Shown here: positions 51,032-59,325 of the stretch, one piece after another
Numbering within the stretch: position 1 is the first letter of the stretch
Layout of the letters: each line of letters begins with the position of its first letter
Position numbers and translations under genes: made by a program
Origin: a bacterium
Lineage (GTDB): Bacteria > Vulcanimicrobiota > Vulcanimicrobiia > Vulcanimicrobiales > Vulcanimicrobiaceae
Length of the DNA: 64,000 nucleotides
Assembly (NCBI GenBank): GCA_021832345.1
Contig: JAKBKY010000002.1
Coordinates: forward strand, 1-64,000
Direction of reading: 5' to 3'
Notes under the pieces: generated by a model
Database searches by the model: none
What the model saw: the letters and a program-made list of their open reading frames with translations, nothing else
Told to the model about the DNA's origin: nothing

Positions 51032-51469
51032 TCACGCGGGCAACGAGAGCGGGAACTCGACGCGCAGTCGCTTAAAGCGGAGAAAATCACGGTCATTCGT
51101 GTACAGCGTCGCTCCGTTCTCGATAGCGTGCGCGGCGAGATGCGCGTCTGGAACAAGCGGTCCACGAACCTGGGCTTCGACCGCAAGCTCACCGAGGATC
51201 TCCCAATGACGAGCGCTCGGCAGAACGAGGATGGCCGACGGTTGGGAGAGCCAATCGTCCACCAGGGAGCGCGCCGTCTCTATGTCAAACGGACGCTCGA
51301 ACACGCGCCCGTCCGTAACGAGACGCACAAAAGCGACGATCGTTGCAATGGTGAAACCGACGGGCTCCGTTTCGGCCATGCACGACTCGAACCACGAACG
51401 CGCACGCTCATGCACGGGTGATTCGGCATCGTACGCATACACGAGAAGATTCACGTCGAGTAACTTCAA
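51032..51469 (-). CDS. vapC: VapC PIN-domain toxin
   Basis: 145 residues. KLLDVNLLVYAYDAESPVHE, then WFESCMAETEPVGFTIATIV, GPLVPDAHLAAHAIENGATL and YTNDRDFLRFKRLRVEFPL contain the four acidic PIN positions. It is of the kind (TIGR00028-like) that cuts tRNA or rRNA. Overlaps vapB by 4 bp. Confidence 0.9.
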   Translation of the reverse strand: MKLLDVNLLVYAYDAESPVHERARSWFESCMAETEPVGFTIATIVAFVRLVTDGRVFERPFDIETARSLVDDWLSQPSAILVLPSARHWEILGELAVEAQVRGPLVPDAHLAAHAIENGATLYTNDRDFLRFKRLRVEFPLSLPA

Positions 51470-51708
51470 CGGCGAGCGGCACCGTCAAGGCGATCGAGTA
51501 GAGCCTCGACGTTCGTCACATCCGCGCCCTCTCGCAGCCCCAGGCGCCGCGCATGCACACGGAACGGCCGAGCCGGGGTCGGGTTGCTGCGCAGCAAGCC
51601 GAGGCGAAGCGTCTCGTTGACGACGGCTTTGAAACTCCGGCGCGTGCGGCGCGCCTCGTCGCCGAGTTTTTGGGCAATGTCTTCGTCGAGGGTCAGAGTT
51701 GTTCTCAC
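51466..51708 (-). CDS. vapB: VapB ribbon-helix-helix antitoxin
   Basis: 80 residues from GTG 51708. RTTLTLDEDIAQKLGDEARR, then TRRSFKAVVNETLRLGL is the ribbon-helix-helix; the tail (VTNVEALLDRLDGAARR) would bind VapC. The GTG lies inside the operator palindrome and about seven bases after TAGCAT, so the message is probably leaderless. Confidence 0.88.
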   Translation of the reverse strand: MRTTLTLDEDIAQKLGDEARRTRRSFKAVVNETLRLGLLRSNPTPARPFRVHARRLGLREGADVTNVEALLDRLDGAARR

Positions 51709-51743
51709 ATCATGATGCTATTCAAAACGCATCATGATGTCAA
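51707..51743 (-). promoter_or_regulatory. Promoter and operator of vapBC
   Basis: ACATCATGATGC (51707-51718) and GCATCATGATGT (51729-51740) are perfect 12-bp inverted arms. On the minus strand TTGACA (51738-51743) and TAGCAT (51715-51720) sit 17 bp apart within and between them, so VapBC binding would cover the promoter. Confidence 0.75.
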
Positions 51744-51824
51744 GTCCGGTCCGGCTGGCGGCAACCTCCGGAAACCAGCTATACCGGGTCCTCGAGGCGT
51801 TCGGCGTCATGCGCTGCCTCGAAG

Positions 51825-51847
51825 CGGTGACGATCACGGCGTCACCG
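51825..51847. other. Perfect 8-bp hairpin upstream of ribD
   Basis: CGGTGACG and CGTCACCG enclose ATCACGG. It lies about 120 bp before ribD in a 257-bp gap. No FMN riboswitch (RFN) signature is present there. Function unknown. Confidence 0.35.
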
Positions 51848-51965
51848 TTAGCGCGATCGCATAGTGATCGTCTATTCCGCGCAATCGAAATCGTTCGAGT
51901 AACAGACGTCGTGACTGATCGTCCAAGCAGAAGAGTACATCGCGGCACTGCCGAAGAGGTTGCCG

Positions 51966-53051
51966 TTGGATTTCTTGCAACGAGCGGTGACGCTTGCCAA
52001 ACGGGGCAGCGGCAACACCTTCCCCAACCCCATCGTCGGCGCGGTCCTCGTCAAGGACGACGTGGTGATCGGCGAGGGTTTTCATGCATACGCAGGTTCG
52101 CTGCATGCGGAGGCAGCCGCGTTGGGAGCGACGGCCGACGCCCGCGGTTCGACGCTCTTCGTCACGCTGGAACCGTGTGCGCATGTGGGGCGCCGGCCGC
52201 CGTGCACGCAGGCGATTCTCGCAGCCGGCATTCGCCGGGTCGTCGTCGGAGCCATGGATCCCGATCCGCGTACGGCCGGCAGAGGCGTGGCGCAACTGCG
52301 TGCTGCCGGTGTCGATGTTGACGTTCGCAACGATCCCCGCTGCGAACGTCTCATCGAAGATTTTCGAGTCTGGGTGTCAGGCGATCGCCCATACGTTGCC
52401 CTCAAGATGGCAAGCTCGATCGACGGATACGTGGCCGGCTCACCGGCTACGACGCAGCGGTTAACCGGAGCGGCGTGGTTTCGCCGGTTACAGCACCTCC
52501 GCTACTCCTTCCAGGCCGTCATGGTTGGAGCTGGAACGGCTCTGGTGGACGATCCGCTGTTGACCGTTCGCCGCGGCGCTCGCCACGTGCCGTTCGCGCG
52601 GATCCTGATCGGTGGGCGGCGTAGGCTTGCGCCGACTCTGCGCGTCTTCTCGCCGTTGCCGGGGTACCGGCGAACGATTCTCGTGGTAGCGGATGATGGC
52701 GCCCCTTGGGTACGGGAGCTAGAAGGGGTGAGCGATATCGTCCTCGCACCCGGCGAACGGGGTGACGTCGATCTCAAAGGGGCACTCTCATTCATGCGCG
52801 AGCACATGGCGATCCATTCCATCTTGTGTGAGGGCGGCCCGAACCTCGCAGCGAGCCTGCTCGGTGTCGGTCTTGTCGATCGATTCTTCTGGGTGGTGGC
52901 TCCCACGCTGCTCGCCTCTCCCACGTCGGTGCCGGCGGTATCGAGGATCGACGGGAATGCGAACCGGGCGGCCTGGAAGTTCGACAGCGTGAAGAAGATT
53001 GGGGACGACGTGTTGATCTCGGGTTCGGCGGCGCGATGTTTAGCGGATTGA
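51966..53051 (+). CDS. ribD: Bifunctional riboflavin deaminase/reductase
   Basis: 361 residues from TTG 51966, seven bases after GAAGAGG; a TTG at 51960 is also in frame. Deaminase: NTFPNPIVGAVLVKDDVVIG, SLHAEAAALG and EPCAHVGRRPPC (zinc His and Cys). Reductase: PYVALKMASSIDGYVAG, RLTGAAWFRRLQHLRY, MVGAGTALVDDPLLTVR, ILCEGGPNLAASLL. It carries out the second and third steps of riboflavin synthesis. Overlaps ribE by 16 bp. Confidence 0.94.
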   Translation: MDFLQRAVTLAKRGSGNTFPNPIVGAVLVKDDVVIGEGFHAYAGSLHAEAAALGATADARGSTLFVTLEPCAHVGRRPPCTQAILAAGIRRVVVGAMDPDPRTAGRGVAQLRAAGVDVDVRNDPRCERLIEDFRVWVSGDRPYVALKMASSIDGYVAGSPATTQRLTGAAWFRRLQHLRYSFQAVMVGAGTALVDDPLLTVRRGARHVPFARILIGGRRRLAPTLRVFSPLPGYRRTILVVADDGAPWVRELEGVSDIVLAPGERGDVDLKGALSFMREHMAIHSILCEGGPNLAASLLGVGLVDRFFWVVAPTLLASPTSVPAVSRIDGNANRAAWKFDSVKKIGDDVLISGSAARCLAD

Positions 53052-53650
53052 TTGCGTACCGTGGGACGGTGCTTCGAACGAGCGCGCATGCAGGAGGCGG
53101 TCTGCGACTGGCCGTCGCGTGCGAGGGCGTCGAGCAGGAGGCGCCTGTCACCAAGGATTCGATTGCGGTCAACGGCGTCTGCTTGACGGCGGCATCGATC
53201 GTCGAGCGCGAGGTCGAGTTCGATGTGATTCCCGAGACGCTCGCGCGCAGCGCCCTCGGCGCGCTGCAACCGGGCGAGCGCGTCAATCTCGAGTATTCGC
53301 TGCGTCTGGGCGATCGGCTCGGCGGCCACTTGGTCTACGCGCATGTCGATGCCACCGGCGCGGTGCTGGCTCGCACGGCGCAGGGGCAAGGCGAACGCGT
53401 GCGCATCGAACTGCCGCCGTCGTTGCGGCGTTTCGTCGTGGAGAAGGGCTATATTGCCGTGGACGGCGTGAGCCTCACGGTGGCAAGCGCGCAGAATGGA
53501 TGGTTTGAGTTGGCGCTGATCCCAGAGACCTTGCAGCGGACGACGCTTGGGCAGCGTCCCGTGGGATCGCGCGTCAACCTGGAAGTCGATCCCATCGCGC
53601 GCTATGCGCTGGCCCAGGTGCAGACGCTCGGTTCCGAGATCGGCGCATGA
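53036..53650 (+). CDS. ribE: Riboflavin synthase alpha chain
   Basis: 204 residues. Two similar halves as expected: FSGLIAYRGTVLRTSAHAGG with NGVCLTAAS and FDVIPETLARSALG, then GGHLVYAHVDATGAVLAR with VDGVSLTVAS and ALIPETLQRTTLG. It dismutates two lumazines to riboflavin. It lies between ribD and a thioesterase gene that overlaps by 4 bp. Confidence 0.94.
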   Translation: MFSGLIAYRGTVLRTSAHAGGGLRLAVACEGVEQEAPVTKDSIAVNGVCLTAASIVEREVEFDVIPETLARSALGALQPGERVNLEYSLRLGDRLGGHLVYAHVDATGAVLARTAQGQGERVRIELPPSLRRFVVEKGYIAVDGVSLTVASAQNGWFELALIPETLQRTTLGQRPVGSRVNLEVDPIARYALAQVQTLGSEIGA

Positions 53651-54096
53651 AGTTTCGCGACAGTATGCCCGCAGGCGCGCGAACCTTCGAGACGCGCGTA
53701 CGCGTGCAATGGGCGGATATCGACGCGGCGAGGATCTGCTACTTCGTCGCCTATTGGCGCTTCATCGAAGGCGCCGAGATGGAGTTCTTTCGAGAGCTTG
53801 GCTTTGCGTATGATGCGATCTTCGAGCGGTTCGATATCTGGCTTCCACGGGTCAACGTGGAAGCACAGTACTATGCGCCGGCGCTGATCGACGATTGGTT
53901 GCGCTTGCGAACGCATATTATCCGCGTCGGCGCTTCGAGTATCACTTGGCAGACCGTCGTCTTTAACGAGCGCACGGGGGAGGCCGGCGCCGTCTTCACG
54001 CTCACGGTGGCATGCATGGAACGAACCTCGAAGAAAGGATGCCCTCTTCCGGCTGAACTGCGCGCGGCGTTGCTCACCTGCGTAGCCGCGGGCTAA
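53647..54096 (+). CDS. Hot-dog acyl-CoA thioesterase (YbgC/FadM type)
   Basis: 149 residues. TRVRVQWADIDAARICYFVA, then YWRFIEGAEMEFFRELGF carries the catalytic Asp position (DIDAAR) and helix of the 4HBT family; LPRVNVEAQYYAPALIDDWL follows. It starts in the ribE stop (4-bp overlap). Substrate unknown. Confidence 0.85.
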   Translation: MKFRDSMPAGARTFETRVRVQWADIDAARICYFVAYWRFIEGAEMEFFRELGFAYDAIFERFDIWLPRVNVEAQYYAPALIDDWLRLRTHIIRVGASSITWQTVVFNERTGEAGAVFTLTVACMERTSKKGCPLPAELRAALLTCVAAG

Positions 54097-54097
54097 A

Positions 54098-55117
54098 ATG
54101 CGCGTCGCGATGCTCATCGAACCCGGCCGCATCGAGTTGCGCGAGGTCGAGCGGCCGGTGCCTGCGGCGGGTGCGCTGCTCCTGCGTGTGCGCGCTGCCC
54201 TCACCGACGGAACCGACGTAAAGGCGTATCGTCGCGGGCACCCGCAGATGCCGATGCCGACGCGCTTCGGGCACGAGCTGAGCGGAGATGTCGTTCAGAT
54301 CGGCGCAGGGGTGGCGAGCTTCGCCGTCGGTGACGCGGTGATGTGCGTGCATTCGGCTCCCTGCGACGCCTGCTTTTGGTGCGCGCGCGGTCAGGAAGAG
54401 CTCTGCGAGACGGTGATGTCGACGAAAATCCTGGGCGCGTATGGCGAGTATATCGAGATCCCCTCGCATATCGTCACCCGGAACTGCTTCACCAAGCCCG
54501 TCGATCTCTCATATATCGAGGCGGCCTTCCTCGAGCCGTTGGCCTGCGTCGTCCATTCGATCGCCATGCTTGCTCTGCAATCCGCAGAGTTCGTTGCCGT
54601 GATGGGCGACGGCGGCTTTGGGCTCTTGCATGCGTTGGTGCTTGCCGAGCGCGGGGTGCGCGTCGTGCTCGTCGGCCGGCGCGCGGAGCGCCTGGCGATT
54701 GCGGCTTCGCTCGGCATCGACGCGGTCGATGCTCGCTGCGTCTCGCCCGCCGAAGCGATCCTGGCGCATAGCGACGGCCGCGGGGCCGACGCGCTGATCG
54801 AATGTACCGGGCGCCGGGATGTTTGGGAGGCGGCGCCGCTGCTCGTGCGCCGAGGAGGCCACGTCGCTCTCTTCGGTGGTCTGCCGGCCGATGCCCGGGT
54901 GAGTTTCTCGGCTGCTCGCCTGCATTACGACGAAGTGCGTTTGTTCAGTCCCTTCCACTTCACGCCGCGTGCCGTGCGCGCCGCCTACGAGCTGCTCGCT
55001 CACCATCGCATCGCGGTGCGCCCGCTGATCACCGACGTCGTCCCGCTGGCGCGCATCGGCGAGGTGTTCGCTCGCCTCGATGCAGGCGACGGCGTGAAGT
55101 TTGCGATCGAACCGTGA
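54098..55117 (+). CDS. Zinc-type alcohol dehydrogenase, catalytic Cys replaced
   Basis: 339 residues. MDR fold: FGHELSGDVVQIGAGVASFA, structural zinc loop CDACFWCARGQEELC, Rossmann VAVMGDGGFGLLHALVLAER. The first catalytic-zinc ligand, usually CGTD, reads DGTD, so the metal site may be altered. The downstream gene is a relative; together they may be two subunits or act successively on a polyol or amino-alcohol. Confidence 0.85.
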   Translation: MRVAMLIEPGRIELREVERPVPAAGALLLRVRAALTDGTDVKAYRRGHPQMPMPTRFGHELSGDVVQIGAGVASFAVGDAVMCVHSAPCDACFWCARGQEELCETVMSTKILGAYGEYIEIPSHIVTRNCFTKPVDLSYIEAAFLEPLACVVHSIAMLALQSAEFVAVMGDGGFGLLHALVLAERGVRVVLVGRRAERLAIAASLGIDAVDARCVSPAEAILAHSDGRGADALIECTGRRDVWEAAPLLVRRGGHVALFGGLPADARVSFSAARLHYDEVRLFSPFHFTPRAVRAAYELLAHHRIAVRPLITDVVPLARIGEVFARLDAGDGVKFAIEP

Positions 55118-55146
55118 GGGGCGCAGCGATCTCGCTTCCGCGCGAG

Positions 55147-56175
55147 ATGCGAGTGCTCGTCCTCTACGACGTGGACGATCTGCGCATCGAGCGGCGTGCC
55201 GTCCCGGAGTTGAAGGCAGGCGAACTCTTGGTCCGGACCGTCGCCAGCGGTATCTGCTCGGGCGATATCATGGCGTGGTACGTTCGGCGAAAGGCGCCGT
55301 TCGTGTTGGGACACGAGCCGGCCGGCGAGATCGTGGCGCTTGGCCCGGGTGCGCCCCCCTGTGATGAAGACGGTCGTCCGTATGCCATCGGCGAGCGCGT
55401 CGCCGTCCATCACCATGCGCCCTGTTTTGCGTGTCGCGCGTGCGAACGCGGTGATTACGTGCAGTGCGCGACCTGGCGCGCATCGCAGATCGATCCCGGA
55501 GGCATCGCCGAGTACTTTCGCGTTCCGGCTGTCAATATGCGCGATACGTTGCGACTCCCCGAGGGCGTCTCGTGCCTCGATGGTTCGCTGGTGGAGCCGC
55601 TCGCCTGCGTGGAGAAGTCGTTACGGCGTTCCGGGCTACAGCGGGGCGATCTGCTCTACGTCATCGGCTTGGGGGTGATGGGGCAGATGCACCTGCTCGC
55701 CGCGCGCGCGTCGGGCGCCCAGGTGATCGGCAGCGACTTCTCCCCTGCGCGGTGTAACCTCGCGCAACGCAACGGTGCCGCGGCCGTCCATCCCGGTCAT
55801 GCGCTCGAAGCGCTGCGAGCGGCAAGCGATGGGCGTGGCGCCGATGTGGTGATCTGCGGCCCCGGCACGCGGGAGGCGCTCGAGCATGCCGTGAGCGTTG
55901 CGGCTCCGGGAGCGACGATCGTGATGTTCACGCCGCTACCGCCCGGTACGTCGCTGTGCCTCGATGCCGGGCGTCTGTATTTTTCGGATCTGCGCCTGGT
56001 GGCGTCGTACTCCTGTGGCCCGCCGGATACGCGCGCTGCCCTGGCGCGCATCGAGCGCGGTGAGGTAACGGCGGCACTGCTCGATGCGCGCGAAGTCGCC
56101 CTTGATGCCGTACCGCAGGCCTACGCCTTGCTGGCATCGGGGCAGGTCGTTAAACCGATCGTGACGTTCCCTTGA
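55147..56175 (+). CDS. Zinc-type alcohol dehydrogenase
   Basis: 342 residues from ATG 55147; GTG 55114 overlapping the previous stop is also possible. GICSGDIMAWY (catalytic Cys), FVLGHEPAGEIVALGPG, CFACRACERGDYVQC (structural zinc), YVIGLGVMGQMHLLAARASG (NAD site). Resembles threonine/sorbitol-type dehydrogenases. It is convergent with the MFS gene, whose end overlaps by 26 bp. Confidence 0.88.
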   Translation: MRVLVLYDVDDLRIERRAVPELKAGELLVRTVASGICSGDIMAWYVRRKAPFVLGHEPAGEIVALGPGAPPCDEDGRPYAIGERVAVHHHAPCFACRACERGDYVQCATWRASQIDPGGIAEYFRVPAVNMRDTLRLPEGVSCLDGSLVEPLACVEKSLRRSGLQRGDLLYVIGLGVMGQMHLLAARASGAQVIGSDFSPARCNLAQRNGAAAVHPGHALEALRAASDGRGADVVICGPGTREALEHAVSVAAPGATIVMFTPLPPGTSLCLDAGRLYFSDLRLVASYSCGPPDTRAALARIERGEVTAALLDAREVALDAVPQAYALLASGQVVKPIVTFP

Positions 56176-57367
56176 GCGGGTCTCCGGCGATGCGCGTTCC
56201 GCGGAAGAAGTACCAGAACAAACCGGCGTTGGCCAACTGCAGGATGCCGGCCAGCAGCAGCGGGATCTCAAAGAATCCGTTTTCGTAGATCGCTCCGGCG
56301 ATCGTCGGCCCCAGTGCCGAGGTCAAGCGCACCGGAACGTTAGAGAATGCGGTGGTACGCGCTCGCTCTTCGGATCGTACGTTGCCGACGGCGACGTTCT
56401 GACGCACCGGCAGAGCGACGACGTTGATCAGCGTGCGAATGATGAAGATCGTTCCTGCGATGAAGAAGGTCGGTGAGAACGGTAGGATGATGAGCAGCAG
56501 AGCGGCGACGGTGCGCGAGGCGACCACCGTGCGAATCGCGCCGCCGACCCGTGCGACGACGCGCTCCACCGAGAGATAGGGCAGAATGCCGGCGAGATTG
56601 GCGATAAGAAAGAGCGCCGAGATGGCCGCCACCGGGGCGCCGTAGCGCAGGTGCAGCCAGAGGATGAACATCGGCCCGAGCATCCCGATCGCCAGACCGT
56701 TGACCGCGTTGGTGATCGCGAGCTTGCCGATGATGCGTCGCGCTCCGCGGCTCAAGCGCGGGCTCGACTGGTGCGTTCTCGGCGGTTCGTGCAGGCGCCA
56801 GGCGAAGACGATCAGTGCCAGCTCCGCGACGACCGCACTCCAAAAGAGCGGGGTGTACCCGAAGCGAGCTGCGCTGGCCGTGGCCAGCGCCCCCGCGGCT
56901 GAGGCCACGACGCCCACCACGCCGAAGTGCCCGAAGGCGCGGTTACGCCGCTCGGGGAGCGTTACGTCGGCGATGAAGGCCTGTTCGACCGCGAAGACCG
57001 GTCCGAAGGCGTTGCCGGCCGCCGCACCGCCGCCGCGGCCGATGGAGCTCAAGGCCCCGGCGATCAGGAGCACCGCATAGGGCGCGCCCAGAGCAAACGT
57101 CGCCGCGCCGCCGGCTCCTAAGAGGGCCAGCAGCGCCAGAACGACGCGTCGTCCAAAACGATCCGCCCCCACCGCCGCGCCGATAGTCAAGCCCAGGCCC
57201 CCGGCCGCGCCCGCGGTCATGTAGGCGCCGATCGCAACCGGGCCCACACCGCGCTCCGCGAGAACCAGGGGCACCGCCAGGCCCAGTACGCTCTGGGCGA
57301 AACTGCGCGCCGCGCGTCCGGCGAAGAGCAGCCGAAGGTTCGAGGCGGCAGCGGTGTCGGATATCAT
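56150..57367 (-). CDS. MFS transporter
   Basis: 405 residues from ATG 57367; codons further upstream are not part of the family. About 12 helices, with GADRFGRRVVLALLALLGAG as the loop 2-3 motif (GxxxDRxGRR). It diverges from ribBA with 36 bp between starts. Export or uptake of a flavin-related compound is possible, only from the setting. Confidence 0.85.
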   Translation of the reverse strand: MISDTAAASNLRLLFAGRAARSFAQSVLGLAVPLVLAERGVGPVAIGAYMTAGAAGGLGLTIGAAVGADRFGRRVVLALLALLGAGGAATFALGAPYAVLLIAGALSSIGRGGGAAAGNAFGPVFAVEQAFIADVTLPERRNRAFGHFGVVGVVASAAGALATASAARFGYTPLFWSAVVAELALIVFAWRLHEPPRTHQSSPRLSRGARRIIGKLAITNAVNGLAIGMLGPMFILWLHLRYGAPVAAISALFLIANLAGILPYLSVERVVARVGGAIRTVVASRTVAALLLIILPFSPTFFIAGTIFIIRTLINVVALPVRQNVAVGNVRSEERARTTAFSNVPVRLTSALGPTIAGAIYENGFFEIPLLLAGILQLANAGLFWYFFRGTRIAGDPLKGTSRSV

Positions 57368-57368
57368 C

Positions 57369-57397
57369 TTGACAGTTGTAAACTCCAGGCGTAGGCT
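57369..57397 (+). promoter_or_regulatory. Promoter of ribBA
   Basis: TTGACA (57369-57374), 17 bp, TAGGCT (57392-57397). The ATG begins 7 bases after the -10 box, so transcription probably starts at the start codon. AGTTGTAAACT in the spacer is a small dyad, a possible site for the protein's own HTH domain. Confidence 0.6.
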
Positions 57398-57403
57398 CGC
57401 CCA

Positions 57404-58825
57404 ATGATGACGTTTGCCGAGACCTTGAACGCGGCGATGGATCGGGCGGGTTACACGGCCGCTCACGTGGCGCAGAAGAGCGGCCTCACGGAGTCCGCGA
57501 TCTCTCTGTTGCGTTCGGGGCGACGCGAGCCCTCGTATCGTACGCTGCAGGCGTTGGCCGGGGTCTTCCCGGAGCTGGGCGCGCCGCCGCCGCGGGTCGT
57601 CTCGGCGTGCGATCGCATCGAGGAGGCGATCGCCGACATTGCCGCCGGGAAGATGGTGGTGGTGCTCGATGATGAGGATCGAGAGAACGAGGGCGATCTG
57701 GTCCTGGCGGCGCAGATGGTCACCCCGGAAGCGGTTAACTTCATGCGCAAAGAGGCAGGCGGACTGATCTGCGTGCCGATGACCGGCCGGCGCTTGGACG
57801 AACTGCAGATTCCCGCGATGGTCAGCGACAACACCGCTGTTCACGAAACGGCCTTTACGATCTCCGTCGAAGCGCGCGACATTACCACCACCGGCATCTC
57901 GGCGCACGACCGCGCCGCAACCATCGCCAAGCTCATCGATCCCCAGGCGACGCCTGCGGATTTCTTGCGGCCCGGGCATATGTTTCCGCTGCGTGCGCGC
58001 GATGGCGGCGTCCTCGTGCGAGCTGGGCAGACCGAAGCGGCGGTAGATCTGGCGCGCTTGGCCGGGCTCTACCCGGCAGGGGTGATCTGCGAGATCATGG
58101 CCGACGACGGAACCATGGAGCGTTTCGACGGGTTGCGTGCCTTTGCGGGCCGACACGGGCTGAAGCTCGTCACCGTCAAGGATTTGATTGCCTACCGTAT
58201 GAAAAACGAACAGCTCGTCAAACGCATCGCGCAGTTTAAGTTCCCGACAGACGTCGGGAACTGGAGCGGGATCGCCTACGAATCGACCGTCGACGGCAAT
58301 ACGCACGTGGCGCTCGTCATGGGCGATATCTCCGACGGTCGAGATGTCTTAGTGCGCGTTCACTCGGAGTGTCTGACCGGCGACGCCCTGCACTCCATAC
58401 GGTGCGATTGTGCCGCGCAGCGCGATGGTGCGATGGCGATGATCGCTGCGGAAGGGCGCGGCGTCTTTCTCTACCTGCGTCAGGAAGGCCGCGGCATCGG
58501 CTTGGCCAACAAACTGCGAGCCTATGAGCTTCAAGATCATGGAGCGGATACGGTCGAAGCCAACGTTGCGCTGGGGCTGCCCATCGACAAGCGCGATTAC
58601 GGCATCGGTTCGCAGATTCTCGCCGACCTCGGCGTCAAAGAGCTGCGCATCATCACCAACAATCCGCGCAAGATCTTCGGGCTTGAGGGATACGGTTTGA
58701 CCATCAGCGGGCGCGTCTCGCTGCAGACGGTGCCGACGCCCCACAATCGCGTCTACATGGCGACCAAACGCGCCAAGCTCGGTCACCTTTTGGATGGCAG
58801 TGTCGGAGAGGCGGTCGTCTCATGA
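57404..58825 (+). CDS. ribBA: XRE-HTH fused to RibBA (DHBP synthase and GTP cyclohydrolase II)
   Basis: 473 residues. Residues 1-60 are an XRE-type helix-turn-helix: TLNAAMDRAGYTAAHVAQKS, then GLTESAISLLRSGRREPSYR. RibB follows: VVLDDEDRENEGDLVLAAQM, FMRKEAGGLICVPMTGRRL, HDRAATIAKL, RAGQTEAAVDLARLAG. RibA completes it: VRVHSECLTGDALHSIRCDC, RQEGRGIGLANKLRAYELQD, IDKRDYGIGSQIL. It makes the two first intermediates of riboflavin synthesis. The DNA-binding addition suggests direct autoregulation. Overlaps ribH by 4 bp. Confidence 0.92.
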   Translation: MMTFAETLNAAMDRAGYTAAHVAQKSGLTESAISLLRSGRREPSYRTLQALAGVFPELGAPPPRVVSACDRIEEAIADIAAGKMVVVLDDEDRENEGDLVLAAQMVTPEAVNFMRKEAGGLICVPMTGRRLDELQIPAMVSDNTAVHETAFTISVEARDITTTGISAHDRAATIAKLIDPQATPADFLRPGHMFPLRARDGGVLVRAGQTEAAVDLARLAGLYPAGVICEIMADDGTMERFDGLRAFAGRHGLKLVTVKDLIAYRMKNEQLVKRIAQFKFPTDVGNWSGIAYESTVDGNTHVALVMGDISDGRDVLVRVHSECLTGDALHSIRCDCAAQRDGAMAMIAAEGRGVFLYLRQEGRGIGLANKLRAYELQDHGADTVEANVALGLPIDKRDYGIGSQILADLGVKELRIITNNPRKIFGLEGYGLTISGRVSLQTVPTPHNRVYMATKRAKLGHLLDGSVGEAVVS

Positions 58826-59322
58826 AGACTGACGGGGTCGCCGGCGCGGCCGCATCGCTGCCGAACGCCGTGGGCAAGCGCGTCGCCATCGTCGCGGCTC
58901 GTTTCTATGCGCAGGTAGCGGATTGGTTGGTCGATGGGGCGGCGCGGGCAGTGCACGTCTGCGGGGTCGCCGAGGCGGACGTGGAGCGATTCGACGTGCC
59001 GGGGTGTTTTGAACTGCCGCTGGCGTGCAAGCAGTTGCTTGAAAGCGGGCACTTCGATGCGTGCGTGGCGCTCGGTGCGGTGATCCGTGGTGAGACCGCG
59101 CACTTCGATCTTGTCGCGGGAGAGTGCGCTCGCGGAATCATGGATGTTGCGCTCGACACGGGCCTTCCCATCGGCTTTGGGGTAGTGACCACCGATACGT
59201 TGGCGCAGGCCGAGGAGCGCGCCGATCCGCGGCGCGGCGATAAAGGTTACCACGCGGCCTTGGCGGCGCTCGCGCTCCTCGAGGTGGTGCCGGCCACGCC
59301 GCGCGCCGGTTTCCGTACCTAA
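58822..59322 (+). CDS. ribH: 6,7-dimethyl-8-ribityllumazine synthase
   Basis: 166 residues. VAIVAARFYAQVADWLVDGA, VPGCFELPLACKQLLESGHF, ALGAVIRGETAHFDLVAGEC and GFGVVTTDTLAQAEERADPR are the conserved blocks, with the active His in TAHFD. It combines the RibB and RibD products. It is translationally coupled to ribBA. Confidence 0.94.
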   Translation: MKTDGVAGAAASLPNAVGKRVAIVAARFYAQVADWLVDGAARAVHVCGVAEADVERFDVPGCFELPLACKQLLESGHFDACVALGAVIRGETAHFDLVAGECARGIMDVALDTGLPIGFGVVTTDTLAQAEERADPRRGDKGYHAALAALALLEVVPATPRAGFRT

Positions 59323-59325
59323 AGT

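Noticed and set aside
51744-51965. FMN riboswitch before ribD
   Set aside because: No RFN-type conserved blocks are present; only a simple 8-bp hairpin is seen.
54802-55146. Extension of the second dehydrogenase upstream of 55114
   Set aside because: It overlaps the first dehydrogenase in another frame and is Arg-rich shadow coding.
57368-58306. Long N-terminal extension of the MFS transporter (718 codons in total)
   Set aside because: The extension is antisense to ribBA and has no membrane or family character. The start at 57367 fits the family and the divergent promoter region.
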